64,000 nt of DNA, from positions 1 to 64,000 of the forward strand of contig CAYGPJ010000018.1 in assembly GCA_964351865.1 (NCBI GenBank). Reading direction: 5' to 3'. The position numbers and the translations under genes are program-made. Below, piece after piece: positions 35,256 to 43,976 of this stretch. Within the stretch, counting starts at the first letter, position 1. Each line of letters begins with the position of its first letter. Origin of the DNA: JBCDJI01 sp964351865. GTDB taxonomy: Bacteria > Verrucomicrobiota > Verrucomicrobiia > Methylacidiphilales > JBCBYL01. The notes below the pieces were generated by a model. It saw only the letters and a list, made by a program, of their open reading frames with translations, did no database searches and had not been told where the DNA came from.

Positions 35256-36577
35256 ACGCGCTCTCGGCTAAATTACAGGGCTTATTTAAAAAGCTCAAAG
35301 GTTACGGTAAGCTGAATGAAGACAATATCAGCGAAGCGGTGCGTGAGGTGCGACTGGCGTTGCTGTCAGCTGACGTGAACTACCAAGTCGCTAAAGACTT
35401 TTGCGCGCGGGTAAAAGAGCAGGCGCTGGGCGAGGAAATTCGTGCCAGCGTGCGTCCCGGGGATTTCTTTGTTAAAATCGTGCATGACGAATTGGTGGCG
35501 ACTTTTACTTCCGAAGATCGTGATCTGGCAGAAAAGCGCCCCCTTAAGATAGCGCTGTGCGGATTGAACGGTGCCGGGAAAACGACCACCGCCGGGAAAT
35601 TAGCCCGGCGGCTGAAAAGTGAAGGGGAAGTGGTGCATTTGGTGGCGGCGGATATGACCCGTCCGGCGGCGGTGGATCAGTTGAGCAAGTTGGGACAGCA
35701 GATCGGCGTGGATGTCAGAACCCCCGAAACCGGCCAGACGCTGGCGACCTACCTGCAACAAGCAGCGGATCTTTCCAGTTATCCGGATGCTACGGTTGTG
35801 ATCTATGATTTGGCGGGGCGCACCGACCTGAATGACGAGTTGCTGGATGAATTAAAACTCTCGCTAAACTCAATCCAACCGGACGAATGCTTGTTGGTCG
35901 CGGATGCCGCGACGGGACAGGCCGCGACGGAATTAGCACGTAAATTTCAGGAAAATGCCCCATTGACCGGATTGGTGCTCTCGCGTTTCGACGGGGACAC
36001 GCGTGGTGGTGCAGCGCTTTCCCTGCAGGCCATTACCGGCGCCCCTGTTAAATTTCTCGGAACTGGGGAAAAAATTGATGCGCTGGAAGTCTTTCATCCG
36101 GACCGGTTGGTCAAGCGCTTGTTGGGGATGGGAGACCTCTATGGCTTGGCCGAAAAAGTCCAGGGGGAGATCGATCTGGAGGATGCCGCCCGGTTTGAGG
36201 AGAAGCTGCGCAAGCAATCCTTTGATTTGCAGGACTTTCTGGATCAGATGCGGCAAATAAAAAAATTAGGTCCATTGCAAAATCTGCTTGGCATGATGCC
36301 CGGCATGGGTAATGTCCCTGACTCCGCTTTAGATGAGAAGTCTATGCAGCGGACGGAAGCAATCGTACTTTCGATGACCCGTAAGGAGCGTCGGAGGCCC
36401 GAAATACTGAATGCCAGTCGGCGCAAACGCATCGCGGCAGGGAGTGGAGTGACCGTAATGGAAGTCAACGAGTTACTGCGTCGCTTCCGGCAAATGAAAA
36501 AAATGATGACGAAGGTTTTCAAAGGAGGAAACCCGGAAGGCAAGATGAAAAAGCTGCTTTCGGGGATGACCTCTTAA
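35252..36577 (+). CDS. ffh: Signal recognition particle protein Ffh, divergent G motifs
   Basis: A 441-residue SRP GTPase with the N domain (residues 1-85), G domain and Met-rich M domain (from about 310, with MMPGMGNVP and MKKMMTK). It binds 4.5S RNA and signal peptides. Several motifs deviate: GLNGAGKTT at residue 104 (usual GxxGxGKTT; matches), YDLAGRT near residue 186 where almost all Ffh proteins have DTAGR, and SRFDGDTRGG at about 244 where TKxDGD is expected. VADAATGQ is near normal. It starts a run ffh-rpsP-khpA-trmD-rplS and is coupled to gmhA. Despite the changes, the length and domain order are normal, so I consider it functional. Confidence 0.95.
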   Translation: MNALSAKLQGLFKKLKGYGKLNEDNISEAVREVRLALLSADVNYQVAKDFCARVKEQALGEEIRASVRPGDFFVKIVHDELVATFTSEDRDLAEKRPLKIALCGLNGAGKTTTAGKLARRLKSEGEVVHLVAADMTRPAAVDQLSKLGQQIGVDVRTPETGQTLATYLQQAADLSSYPDATVVIYDLAGRTDLNDELLDELKLSLNSIQPDECLLVADAATGQAATELARKFQENAPLTGLVLSRFDGDTRGGAALSLQAITGAPVKFLGTGEKIDALEVFHPDRLVKRLLGMGDLYGLAEKVQGEIDLEDAARFEEKLRKQSFDLQDFLDQMRQIKKLGPLQNLLGMMPGMGNVPDSALDEKSMQRTEAIVLSMTRKERRRPEILNASRRKRIAAGSGVTVMEVNELLRRFRQMKKMMTKVFKGGNPEGKMKKLLSGMTS

Positions 36578-36612
36578 GAGACCGACTCACGACAACAATT
36601 GGAAAACAGGAA

Positions 36613-36864
36613 ATGGTAGTATTACGACTAAGACGTCAGGGAAGCAAGGGACGCCCCTTTTATCAGGTGGTGGCCGCGGATAAACGCAGTCCTCGTGACG
36701 GAAAATTTATTGAAGAGCTAGGAACCTATGATCCGACTGGCAAGAATCAGGTGAAACCCCTGAACCTCGAGCGGGTCGATCACTGGATTTCAGTAGGTGC
36801 ACAACCTTCTGACCGCGTGAAAACGCTGATCAAGCAGGAACGCAGCGCAGCAACCGCCAGCTAA
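36613..36864 (+). CDS. rpsP: 30S ribosomal protein S16
   Basis: An 83-residue S16. The family sequence VVLRLRRQGSKGRPFYQVVAADKRSPRDGKFIEELGTYDP (two adjoining motifs) is intact, followed by LNLERVDHWISVGAQPSDRV. The length is normal. It sits 35 bp after ffh and 33 bp before khpA, the usual arrangement around ffh, rpsP and trmD. Confidence 0.98.
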   Translation: MVVLRLRRQGSKGRPFYQVVAADKRSPRDGKFIEELGTYDPTGKNQVKPLNLERVDHWISVGAQPSDRVKTLIKQERSAATAS

Positions 36865-36897
36865 TTCACAACCCTTTAATCCTTAACCGATCACGTT

Positions 36898-37131
36898 ATG
36901 CAATACTTCATTGAATTCGCAGTTTCCGCTCTGGTTGATAAACCAGACGAAGTGGAAATTCTGGATTCAGAAGTGCGCGGGCGTGAAGTCTTCGAGATTC
37001 AAGTGAGTCCCGGAGATGTGGGACGGGTGATCGGCAAAAAGGGTCGCACGATTAAAGCGATTCGCAGTGTGGTCCAGGCAGTGGCACGGCATCGGAACCA
37101 GTCGGTTCAGGTGGATATCAGAGATCGCTGA
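36898..37131 (+). CDS. khpA: KhpA-type KH-domain RNA-binding protein
   Basis: A 77-residue protein consisting of one KH domain: PGDVGRVIGKKGRTIKAIRSVVQAVA includes the GxxG loop (GKKG) that contacts RNA. The N-terminal EFAVSALVDKPDEVEI stretch matches the KhpA/YlqC family. KhpA pairs with KhpB in some bacteria and affects RNA regulation and cell size. It lies between rpsP and trmD, where rimM is expected in many genomes; rimM is missing here. Confidence 0.95.
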   Translation: MQYFIEFAVSALVDKPDEVEILDSEVRGREVFEIQVSPGDVGRVIGKKGRTIKAIRSVVQAVARHRNQSVQVDIRDR

Positions 37132-37166
37132 GGTCACCGCGCATGCGGTGAAGTGGGAGAATACAG

Positions 37167-37841
37167 ATGAAAATAGATGTATTAACCCTCTTCCCCGAAA
37201 TGCTGGATGGCGTGATCCGTTCCAGTATTTTGCAACGAGCCTGTTCCAGTGGGAAAGTGGAGATCGGTGTCACTGACATCAGGGAATTTGCGCAGGATAA
37301 ACACCGCACCGTGGATGATCGACCTTTTGGAGGCGGCCCCGGTATGGTGATGAAATGCGAACCGTTGGTGGATGCGATTGAAGCGGCTCGTAAGCCTGAC
37401 TTGAAAAGTCGGGTGATTTATATGACCCCGGAAGGGGCACAGTTCGACCAGGCAAAGGCGGAAGCGCTGAGTCAGGAAGAACATTTGATCTTTGTCAGTG
37501 GGCATTACGAGGGGATAGATGAGCGTGTGAGGGAAGGGTGGATCGATGAGGAATTATCGATCGGAGATTACGTCCTGACCAACGGCACGATTGCGGCAGC
37601 GGTCGTGATAGATGCTGTCATCAGACTCCTGCCCGGAGTATTGGGGAACGAAACGTCAGCAGAGGCTGAATCGTTCTCCAGTGGATTACTGGAAGGGCCG
37701 CAGTATACGCGACCGGAAGTGTTTCGCGGAAAAGAAGTGCCGGGGATCCTGAAAACGGGAAACCACGCCGCCATCCGGAAATGGCGACACGAGCAGGCGC
37801 TGGAACGAACCCGTCAGCGACGGAAAGATTTATTGGAGTAG
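37167..37841 (+). CDS. trmD: tRNA (guanosine(37)-N1)-methyltransferase
   Basis: A 224-residue SPOUT-class methyltransferase that modifies G37 and prevents frameshifting. Blocks: MKIDVLTLFPEML at the N-terminus, DDRPFGGGPGMVMKCEP, YMTPEGAQFDQAKA, LIFVSGHYEGIDERV and ELSIGDYVLTNGTIAAAVVIDAV (the SAM-knot region). The C-terminus KWRHEQALERT is typical. It follows khpA by 35 bp and leads into rplS after 89 bp. Confidence 0.98.
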   Translation: MKIDVLTLFPEMLDGVIRSSILQRACSSGKVEIGVTDIREFAQDKHRTVDDRPFGGGPGMVMKCEPLVDAIEAARKPDLKSRVIYMTPEGAQFDQAKAEALSQEEHLIFVSGHYEGIDERVREGWIDEELSIGDYVLTNGTIAAAVVIDAVIRLLPGVLGNETSAEAESFSSGLLEGPQYTRPEVFRGKEVPGILKTGNHAAIRKWRHEQALERTRQRRKDLLE

Positions 37842-37930
37842 GTGAAGAAAGAATTTGAAGTTTTGAAAACGGAGGCCAAGGTCTCAGCCCGCAAAAGCGG
37901 ACGGAAAACAGGACATAAATGGAGTAAGCA

Positions 37931-38377
37931 ATGAAAATCATTGAGAAAATTGAAAGTGAACAGGTAAAGAAGACCGTGCCAGACTTTAGTGTTGGCGATA
38001 CGGTGAAAGTTTCCGTACGCGTGCGGGAAGGTGAAAAAGAACGTATTCAGGCCTTTGGCGGCATCGTCATCGCTAAACAAGGTAAGGGAGTCAACGAAGC
38101 CTTCACGGTTCGTCGTATCAGCTACGGTGAAGGTGTTGAGCGTGTATTCCCGCTGCACTCACCTTTCGTCGAGGATATTACCGTTGAAAAACCCGGCAAA
38201 GTTCGCCGTGCGAAGCTTTACTACCTGCGCGACAAGAAGGGCGCATTGACCGTGAAGACGGACACCAAAGCCATTCAGAAGCGCAAGGCTGAAAATAAAG
38301 CCAATAAAGTGGGTAAAAAATCCAAGAAAAAAGACAAAAGAGCTAAAGCCAAGACAGAAGTTGTTGCGGATAGCTAA
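37931..38377 (+). CDS. rplS: 50S ribosomal protein L19, with long basic tail
   Basis: A 148-residue L19; the usual protein has about 115 residues. The family core is DFSVGDTVKVSVRVREGEKERIQAFGG, AFTVRRISYGEGVERVFPLHSP and RRAKLYYLRDKKG. About 35 extra residues at the end are nearly all Lys, Ala, Arg and Asn with an Asp/Ser end, probably an unstructured rRNA-binding tail. argG carries a similar Lys/Ser tail. AGTAAGCA precedes the ATG as a weak ribosome binding site. A terminator follows at 38392. Confidence 0.97.
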   Translation: MKIIEKIESEQVKKTVPDFSVGDTVKVSVRVREGEKERIQAFGGIVIAKQGKGVNEAFTVRRISYGEGVERVFPLHSPFVEDITVEKPGKVRRAKLYYLRDKKGALTVKTDTKAIQKRKAENKANKVGKKSKKKDKRAKAKTEVVADS

Positions 38378-38391
38378 TTTAAATCACTTTC

Positions 38392-38423
38392 AAAAACCCG
38401 ACCTGAAGAGGTCGGGTTTTTTT
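38392..38423 (+). terminator. Rho-independent terminator after rplS
   Basis: The stem AAAAACCCGACCT (38392-38404) pairs with AGGTCGGGTTTTT (38409-38421) around a GAAG loop, and seven T residues run to 38423. It lies 15 bp after the rplS stop and ends the gmhA-to-rplS transcript. This is the clearest intrinsic terminator in the window. Confidence 0.95.
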
Positions 38424-38514
38424 GTTTCAGCGTCAGGACTGATATAAAATTTCTGATGTCTGACCATGCTATTTATTCCGCGAGTGACGTGCTAGAGCAC
38501 GTATCATTTAATCT

Positions 38515-38632
38515 ACCGCTTGGTTTGGTGAGGCGCGGTAAGAAATCTTTCAGATATTCTCACCCTACAGCGGAAAAATGTAGGGTGAGAATGTCGTAGA
38601 CTTCTTGCCGACGCATCACCTAAACTTGCGGC
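38515..38632. repeat. Long imperfect inverted repeat
   Basis: A roughly 118-bp element made of nested inverted repeats. The core hairpin ATTCTCACCCTACA (38556-38569) pairs exactly with TGTAGGGTGAGAAT (38579-38592). The outer arms at 38515-38544 (ACCGCTTGGTTTGGTGAGG..) and 38602-38632 match as imperfect reverse complements. A separate small palindrome ACGTGCT-AG-AGCACGT lies at 38487-38502. The whole gap 38424-38718 is gene-free. The TGTAGGG core resembles the ends of the element at 33362. Confidence 0.75.
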
Positions 38633-38718
38633 AAATAAATTGAGATAGGCTCTAGTAGTCTATGTCACAAGATATGACGACTTGTTAACAGCGGTCATTT
38701 AGCTAATTCACTTACATA

Positions 38719-40572
38719 ATGATATCGAAATCACTAGCCTCCCTTTTTTTTGCATTCGCTCTTTTACTTTCTTGTGTGGCAAATGCTCAGGAAAAGGGTT
38801 TAAGCGAAGGGCAGATAAGTTCGGGAACGGATCAGGAAGTTTACAACTATTTTATTCGCAAGGTTGCTATCTCCTCTGATGAATATGAGGCACTCAGCGC
38901 TAAAAAACAGTTTCCACTGGCGGATTTAGTGGGTTGTCTGTGGGCATATGCTATTTACGTGGATCCGCTCCGAAAAGATGACCTGATTGCAGCAGCTTTA
39001 GCGCAAGGTTATTACGATGCTTTGCTTTACCTCGGAGACCTGGGGGATACCAGAATCGCCAAAAGACTTCAGGATCAGTATACGGATTTTCAGATTCATC
39101 CTGCTAAGCTCGCCAAATGGATTGAACTGAATCAGGACAAGACTTGGTTTGATATGAAGCAACGAAAATTTACGAATCGGGTCAGGACGATTAGTTACGA
39201 TGATATTTCGCAAATGCCCCGTGAACAATTGCCGGATAAAATTACTTTAGTGAAAACCGTTGATGTTAAAGTGACGCTGCCGGGCGGGGCGGGATCGGCT
39301 GAGGTGAAACAGCCTGCCGGAACTCAAGTGACTCTGGAAAGGGTTGAACAACAAACGGCCTTTGTCAAGGGGGTGGCTTCATTTGAGCTACCACTAGATG
39401 AGACAGATATTCTGGATTTACTCCAACAAGCAAAGCCTTATCGGAAGTTAGCCAATAAGCAGTCTTCCGAAGTCGTCTCGGCTGTGATTCCTAAACAGGT
39501 TGCTCCTTCAACCTCCAGGAGGCCTGCGGTTGCTGCTCCCGTGATCGCTCATGCGGTCATCGTTCCCGGCGCCGTCAGTAGTCAACTGGACTCAGGAATT
39601 CCTTTGCAGTATTTCTCTAATGCAGAGGTGGATGAGAAGGATTTCAGAAAGGTTTACAAAGGACTGGAGGATCTTTTGCAGGGAACCGAACCCCATTTCG
39701 TGGCATTAGCGGTATTGAATATTGAAAATGGGGCCTACATCGAAATGACCTACGGATGGAATACGGAAGAGCGAAAGGTGCCGGCAGCCGCAGGCGGTAT
39801 CGTTCCCCTGGTTAAAATGACTCAGTTGATTACGGCCGCGTTGGTACAAGACCATGCTGACATTGGAAGAATTGAATTAAAAGATGAGTATATGGAGGTC
39901 ATTGGGGATCAACTCATGGGTTCAGTAGTAGGTGACAAAACACGCAGAATGATCAAAGATGTTACACTTTGGGAACTGATCGATTTACAATATCAGATCG
40001 GGAGTGATAATTTTTGGGATTCGACTGATTTCAGCATAATCCGGAATCCCATGGAGGTATTGCGATTAGCTTGTTTTGATGAAACTTCCAAAACGAAAAC
40101 AATCAAAAGTCATTCAAGGATCAGCAGCATCATTTTGGGCGAGGTGATTAAGATTCTTTCCGGCCAGTCCTATCTGAAAGAGGTGCAAAAGCTTTTGCCC
40201 GAAGCGGTTTCAATCAGAGAGGGAAGTACCGCTAGCCCGGTCTGTGAAGATTTTTTAAGCAACATGAAGGTTTCTCCTGAAATAATCGAGGCTGATGCGG
40301 GAGTGGCACTGACGATGAAGAAATTTCTGGAATTTTATCAGAATAGAAACTTCTATGGTAAGTTCATAAACGAGCAGGAACAAGCGGGGTATTCATTTTA
40401 CCGTTACCGAAAATTAGAGCAGTGGAATACCGGAATGAAACGTTCTCCGCAAGGAGTGCTGACGTTGATCATTCTGGCAGGTGATGATGACTATTTAGAT
40501 CAAGAGTACCAAGAAATTCTCGATCAGATGATAGAACTTGGAGGAGATTCCAAGCCGAGAGGGCGTAAGTAA
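38719..40572 (+). CDS. Secreted protein with degenerate beta-lactamase/PBP-like domain
   Basis: A 617-residue protein with a signal peptide (SLASLFFAFALLLSCVANAQ). The first 260 residues do not match a domain I know. The C-terminal half (about residues 300-600) has the layout of the serine beta-lactamase/class C PBP fold: a block ending in GIVPLVKMTQLITAAL, TLWELIDLQYQIGSDN, and SRISSIILGEVIKILSGQSY, typical of that fold's second motif region. The SxxK motif reads PLVK (residues 363-366), so the nucleophile Ser is missing, and the YxN motif reads HSR (residues 465-467). It is therefore probably an inactive, cell-wall- or ligand-binding relative. Fold assignment is by eye, moderate confidence. 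Confidence 0.55.
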   Translation: MISKSLASLFFAFALLLSCVANAQEKGLSEGQISSGTDQEVYNYFIRKVAISSDEYEALSAKKQFPLADLVGCLWAYAIYVDPLRKDDLIAAALAQGYYDALLYLGDLGDTRIAKRLQDQYTDFQIHPAKLAKWIELNQDKTWFDMKQRKFTNRVRTISYDDISQMPREQLPDKITLVKTVDVKVTLPGGAGSAEVKQPAGTQVTLERVEQQTAFVKGVASFELPLDETDILDLLQQAKPYRKLANKQSSEVVSAVIPKQVAPSTSRRPAVAAPVIAHAVIVPGAVSSQLDSGIPLQYFSNAEVDEKDFRKVYKGLEDLLQGTEPHFVALAVLNIENGAYIEMTYGWNTEERKVPAAAGGIVPLVKMTQLITAALVQDHADIGRIELKDEYMEVIGDQLMGSVVGDKTRRMIKDVTLWELIDLQYQIGSDNFWDSTDFSIIRNPMEVLRLACFDETSKTKTIKSHSRISSIILGEVIKILSGQSYLKEVQKLLPEAVSIREGSTASPVCEDFLSNMKVSPEIIEADAGVALTMKKFLEFYQNRNFYGKFINEQEQAGYSFYRYRKLEQWNTGMKRSPQGVLTLIILAGDDDYLDQEYQEILDQMIELGGDSKPRGRK

Positions 40573-40615
40573 TCATGGGTTTTGCTGATACTGAATTGAT
40601 CGTTGATAAACATTT

Positions 40616-41236
40616 ATGCCTGATTGGAGTATAGAAGATGAAGCTACTACCAGAGGCTTTGTTCGCATCGCCGGGGTGGACGAAGCGGGCCGTGGGCCCT
40701 GGGCTGGTTCGGTGGTGGCTGCCGCCGTGGTGGTGCCGCTCGCGGCCAGGAGGGCTTTTCCGGCAGGAATCAATGATTCTAAAAAAATGAAACCCGCCGC
40801 GCGGGCCGAGTTGTATCAGCGCTTGAAAAACAGCCCGCTATGGGATTCCGGTATTGGCGAGGCGAGTGTGGCGGAGATTGATCAATTCAATATTCTCCAG
40901 GCCACGTTTCTAGCCATGCAGCGTGCCGTTCAGGCGCTTGCTGAATGCCCGGACTATCTGCTGATAGATGGTAAACTGATGCCAGCCTTTGCGGAGCATG
41001 GGCATGCGGTAGTGAAGGGGGATAGTAAATCGTTAAGCATTGCAGCCGCCTCCATTCTTGCCAAAGAACATCGGGATCTCATGATGGTTGAGGCAGAAGC
41101 CAGCTATCCGGGTTATGGGTTCGCCAAACACAAAGGCTATGGAACGAAGCAACACCAACAAGCACTCGCCAGTCTCGGAGTTTGTCCGCTCCATCGTCGG
41201 ACCTTTGCGCCGATTCGCCAATTACTGGAAACGTAA
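40616..41236 (+). CDS. rnhB: Ribonuclease HII
   Basis: A 206-residue enzyme removing RNA primers and misincorporated ribonucleotides. It starts MPDWSIEDEATTRGFVRIAGVDEAGRGPWAGSVVAAAVV (metal ligands Asp22 and Glu23 in GVDEAGRG), with NDSKKM, a YLLIDGK strand carrying another ligand, KGDSKSLSIAAASILAKEHRD and YGFAKHKGYGT later. All core motifs are intact. Its 3' part overlaps the next gene, yraN, by roughly 100 bp, an often seen pairing. Confidence 0.96.
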   Translation: MPDWSIEDEATTRGFVRIAGVDEAGRGPWAGSVVAAAVVVPLAARRAFPAGINDSKKMKPAARAELYQRLKNSPLWDSGIGEASVAEIDQFNILQATFLAMQRAVQALAECPDYLLIDGKLMPAFAEHGHAVVKGDSKSLSIAAASILAKEHRDLMMVEAEASYPGYGFAKHKGYGTKQHQQALASLGVCPLHRRTFAPIRQLLET

Positions 41237-41603
41237 GTCGCCGCTGACTCACCGGCGCGGTGTAACGGGAGAAAATGCTGCTGCCGACTATCTGAAAAAC
41301 AAAGGCCTGAAAATTCTGTTGAGAAACGTCAGAGTGGGGCCGGGTGAGGTGGATATCGTCTGTCGGCAAGGAGAGACGTTGGTGATGGTCGAGGTGAAAG
41401 CCCGGCAAGAAGATGCCTTGGAACGCGCCTCTGAGGCGGTGGATAAACGAAAGCGCCGACTGCTGAATCAATGTGCCGATGCATATCTGAAAGAATTGGG
41501 GAATCCGGAAATCAACGTTCGTTTCGATATTGTGGAAGTGATGCTTGAAGACGATGTGGTCACTGATATCAAATGGCTGCCCGCCGCTTTCGGGGCGGAG
41601 TGA
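41139..41603 (+). CDS. YraN family (UPF0102) protein
   Basis: A small endonuclease-like-fold protein of the UPF0102/YraN family; 154 residues from the ATG at 41139. The family blocks are RRGVTGENAAADYLKNKGLKILLRN and GEVDIVCRQGETLVMVEVKAR, typical of the restriction-endonuclease-like fold with an ExK-type active site (VEVKAR). The start is uncertain: ATG at 41088, 41115 or 41139 all lie inside rnhB. The gene follows rnhB by overlap and precedes fusA after 179 bp. Function in the family is unknown, although its fold suggests nuclease or DNA-related activity. Confidence 0.85.
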   Translation: MERSNTNKHSPVSEFVRSIVGPLRRFANYWKRKSPLTHRRGVTGENAAADYLKNKGLKILLRNVRVGPGEVDIVCRQGETLVMVEVKARQEDALERASEAVDKRKRRLLNQCADAYLKELGNPEINVRFDIVEVMLEDDVVTDIKWLPAAFGAE

Positions 41604-41782
41604 GGCAGGTAACGGCCATTTTCAAAAGGTCTTTTTATACTCAATTTTAGGTAAAAACTCGCTATCTGGCGAATCATGATCAGCGAAAAATTGTGAGTTA
41701 TTGTTGCACTATTTTTAAATTCCTCTAGCTCAGATGATTCAAGAATTTAACTGAATACCTATACAAGTAAGGAAATATAAGA

Positions 41783-43867
41783 ATGAGTGATCTCTCCAAG
41801 TATCGTAACATCGGGATTTTCGCGCACGTGGATGCCGGAAAAACCACGACCACTGAGCGTATTTTAAAATTAACCGGTAAAATCCATAAAATCGGTGAAG
41901 TGCACGATGGTGCGGCAACGACCGATTTCATGGAGCAGGAACAGGAGCGTGGGATTACCATTCAGTCGGCTGCGACGACTTGTTTCTGGAACGATCACCG
42001 TTTCAATATTATTGATACTCCGGGTCACGTGGATTTCACCATTGAAGTGTATCGTTCCCTGAAAGTACTCGACGGCGGCGTTGGGGTATTTTGCGGATCC
42101 GGCGGTGTTGAGCCTCAATCCGAAACCAACTGGCGTTATGCGAATGACTCTGAAGTGGCACGTATTATCTATGTCAACAAACTGGATCGTGTGGGAGCCG
42201 ACTTCTACAGCGTAGTCAAACAAGTGAAAACTATTCTGGGAGCCACTCCGCTGGTGATGGTGCTGCCGATCGGTACGGAAAGTGAATTTAAAGGGATTGT
42301 TGATTTGCTGACCCGTAAATCATGGATATGGGATGAGTCTGGAGATCCGATGAATTACACCATTGGTGACGTTCCGGAAGACATGAAGGACAAGGTAGAA
42401 GAGTACCGTCAGGCCTTGATTGAAACTGCCGTTGAGCAGGATGATGCGGCGATGGAAATGTATCTGGACGGTAAGGAGCCGGACATTGACACTATCAAGA
42501 AGTGCATCCGTAAAGGGACCATCGCACTGGATTTCTTCCCGACTTTCTGTGGTTCGTCATTCAAGAACAAGGGAGTGCAGAATGTTCTCGATGGTGTAGT
42601 GGATTACCTGCCTTGTCCGACGGAAGTGAAGCCACAACCGGAAGTGGATTTGGAAGGGAACGAAACCGGAGAATTTGCCGTTGTTGATGCCTCGGCACCA
42701 CTGCGTGCGCTGGCTTTCAAAATCATGGACGACAAGTTCGGTGCGCTGACGTTTACCCGCCTTTACTCCGGCACGATCAACAAGGGAGATACTGTTCTCA
42801 ATACCTTTACTGGTAAGACTGAACGTATCGGTCGACTGGTTGAAATGCACGCCGATGAGCGTAAAGAAATCGATAGTGCACAAGCGGGTGACATCGTCGC
42901 ACTGGTAGGTCTGAAGAGCATTCAGACCGGACACACATTGTGTGATCCTAAAAATCCGGCTACGCTGGAACCTATGGTCTTCCCGGATCCGGTGATTTCT
43001 ATTGCCGTGGCACCTGTCGACAAAGCAAATGCGGAACGTCTCGGTACCGCCTTGGGCAAAATGATTCAGGAAGATCCTTCGTTCCGGGTGGAAACCGATC
43101 AGGACAGTGGTGAAACCATCCTGATGGGAATGGGTGAACTCCACCTTGATATCAAGGTGGATATCCTCAAGCGCACTCACAAAGTGGAAGTGCAAGTCGG
43201 TAAACCTCAGGTGGCTTACCGTGAAAGCATTACACAGGTCACGAATGATTCCTACACCCACAAGAAGCAGTCCGGTGGGTCAGGACAGTTCGCGAAGATC
43301 GACTACAGCATCGAACCGGGTGAACCGGGTGAAGGCTTCACCTTCGAATCCAAGGTGACTGGCGGTAACGTTCCTCGTGAATTCTGGGCCTCGGTTCAGA
43401 AGGGCTTTAAGTTAAGCTGTGAAAAAGGCGTGTTGGCCGGCTATCCGCTGGTGGACATGAAAGTAACCCTGCTGGATGGTGGATTCCACCCGGTGGATTC
43501 CTCTGCTGTTGCGTTCGAAATCGCTGCTAAATCAGCCTATCGTCAAACCTTACCAAAGGCAGGACCACAGATCCTCGAGCCTATGATGAAACTGGATGTC
43601 TTTACTCCAGAAGATAACCTGGGCGACGTAATCGGTGATTTGAACCGTCGTCGTGGCATGATCATTGCGCAGGAACCGAATGCCACTGGCGTCAGGATCA
43701 AAGCACAGGCACCGCTGAGCGACATGTTCGGATACATCGGTGATTTGCGATCGATTACTTCCGGTCGTGGTCAGTTCTCAATGGAATTTGACCACTATGC
43801 TCCATGTCCTCGTAACGTGGCCGAACAGGTGATCGCCGAGGCGAAAGAGCGCAACGAGAAGAAATAA
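41783..43867 (+). CDS. fusA: Elongation factor G
   Basis: A 694-residue translocation GTPase. G1 is FAHVDAGKTT, then the switch region EQEQERGITI, G3 DTPGHVDFT, and G4 NKLDRVGAD (usual NKMDRxGA). Domain II to V blocks (YSGTINKGDTVLN, GMGELHLDI and VGKPQVAYRE; FDHYAPCP near the end) are all in order. The gene stands alone, without rpsL, rpsG or tuf beside it, so it may be the main or an extra EF-G; the sequence does not tell. TAAGGAAA precedes the ATG. A weak TTGTGA (41691-41696) and TTTAAA (41714-41719), 17 bp apart, might be a promoter. Confidence 0.95.
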   Translation: MSDLSKYRNIGIFAHVDAGKTTTTERILKLTGKIHKIGEVHDGAATTDFMEQEQERGITIQSAATTCFWNDHRFNIIDTPGHVDFTIEVYRSLKVLDGGVGVFCGSGGVEPQSETNWRYANDSEVARIIYVNKLDRVGADFYSVVKQVKTILGATPLVMVLPIGTESEFKGIVDLLTRKSWIWDESGDPMNYTIGDVPEDMKDKVEEYRQALIETAVEQDDAAMEMYLDGKEPDIDTIKKCIRKGTIALDFFPTFCGSSFKNKGVQNVLDGVVDYLPCPTEVKPQPEVDLEGNETGEFAVVDASAPLRALAFKIMDDKFGALTFTRLYSGTINKGDTVLNTFTGKTERIGRLVEMHADERKEIDSAQAGDIVALVGLKSIQTGHTLCDPKNPATLEPMVFPDPVISIAVAPVDKANAERLGTALGKMIQEDPSFRVETDQDSGETILMGMGELHLDIKVDILKRTHKVEVQVGKPQVAYRESITQVTNDSYTHKKQSGGSGQFAKIDYSIEPGEPGEGFTFESKVTGGNVPREFWASVQKGFKLSCEKGVLAGYPLVDMKVTLLDGGFHPVDSSAVAFEIAAKSAYRQTLPKAGPQILEPMMKLDVFTPEDNLGDVIGDLNRRRGMIIAQEPNATGVRIKAQAPLSDMFGYIGDLRSITSGRGQFSMEFDHYAPCPRNVAEQVIAEAKERNEKK

Positions 43868-43976
43868 TCTCCGCTTTTCCAACTGGAGGGTTCCGGCAGG
43901 CATTTATATGGCCTGCTGGGATCCATAGGCTGGTTGCACTTTTAACCGCAACCGTTATGCTCAGTTCTACATTGAC

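Noticed and set aside
42557..43261. 234-codon minus-strand frame inside fusA
   Set aside because: Antisense of EF-G domains II-IV, no recognisable domain; codon bias of fusA creates the open frame.
43890..43915. Terminator after fusA
   Set aside because: GCAGGC and GCCTGC can pair, but the stem is short and no T run follows; not called.
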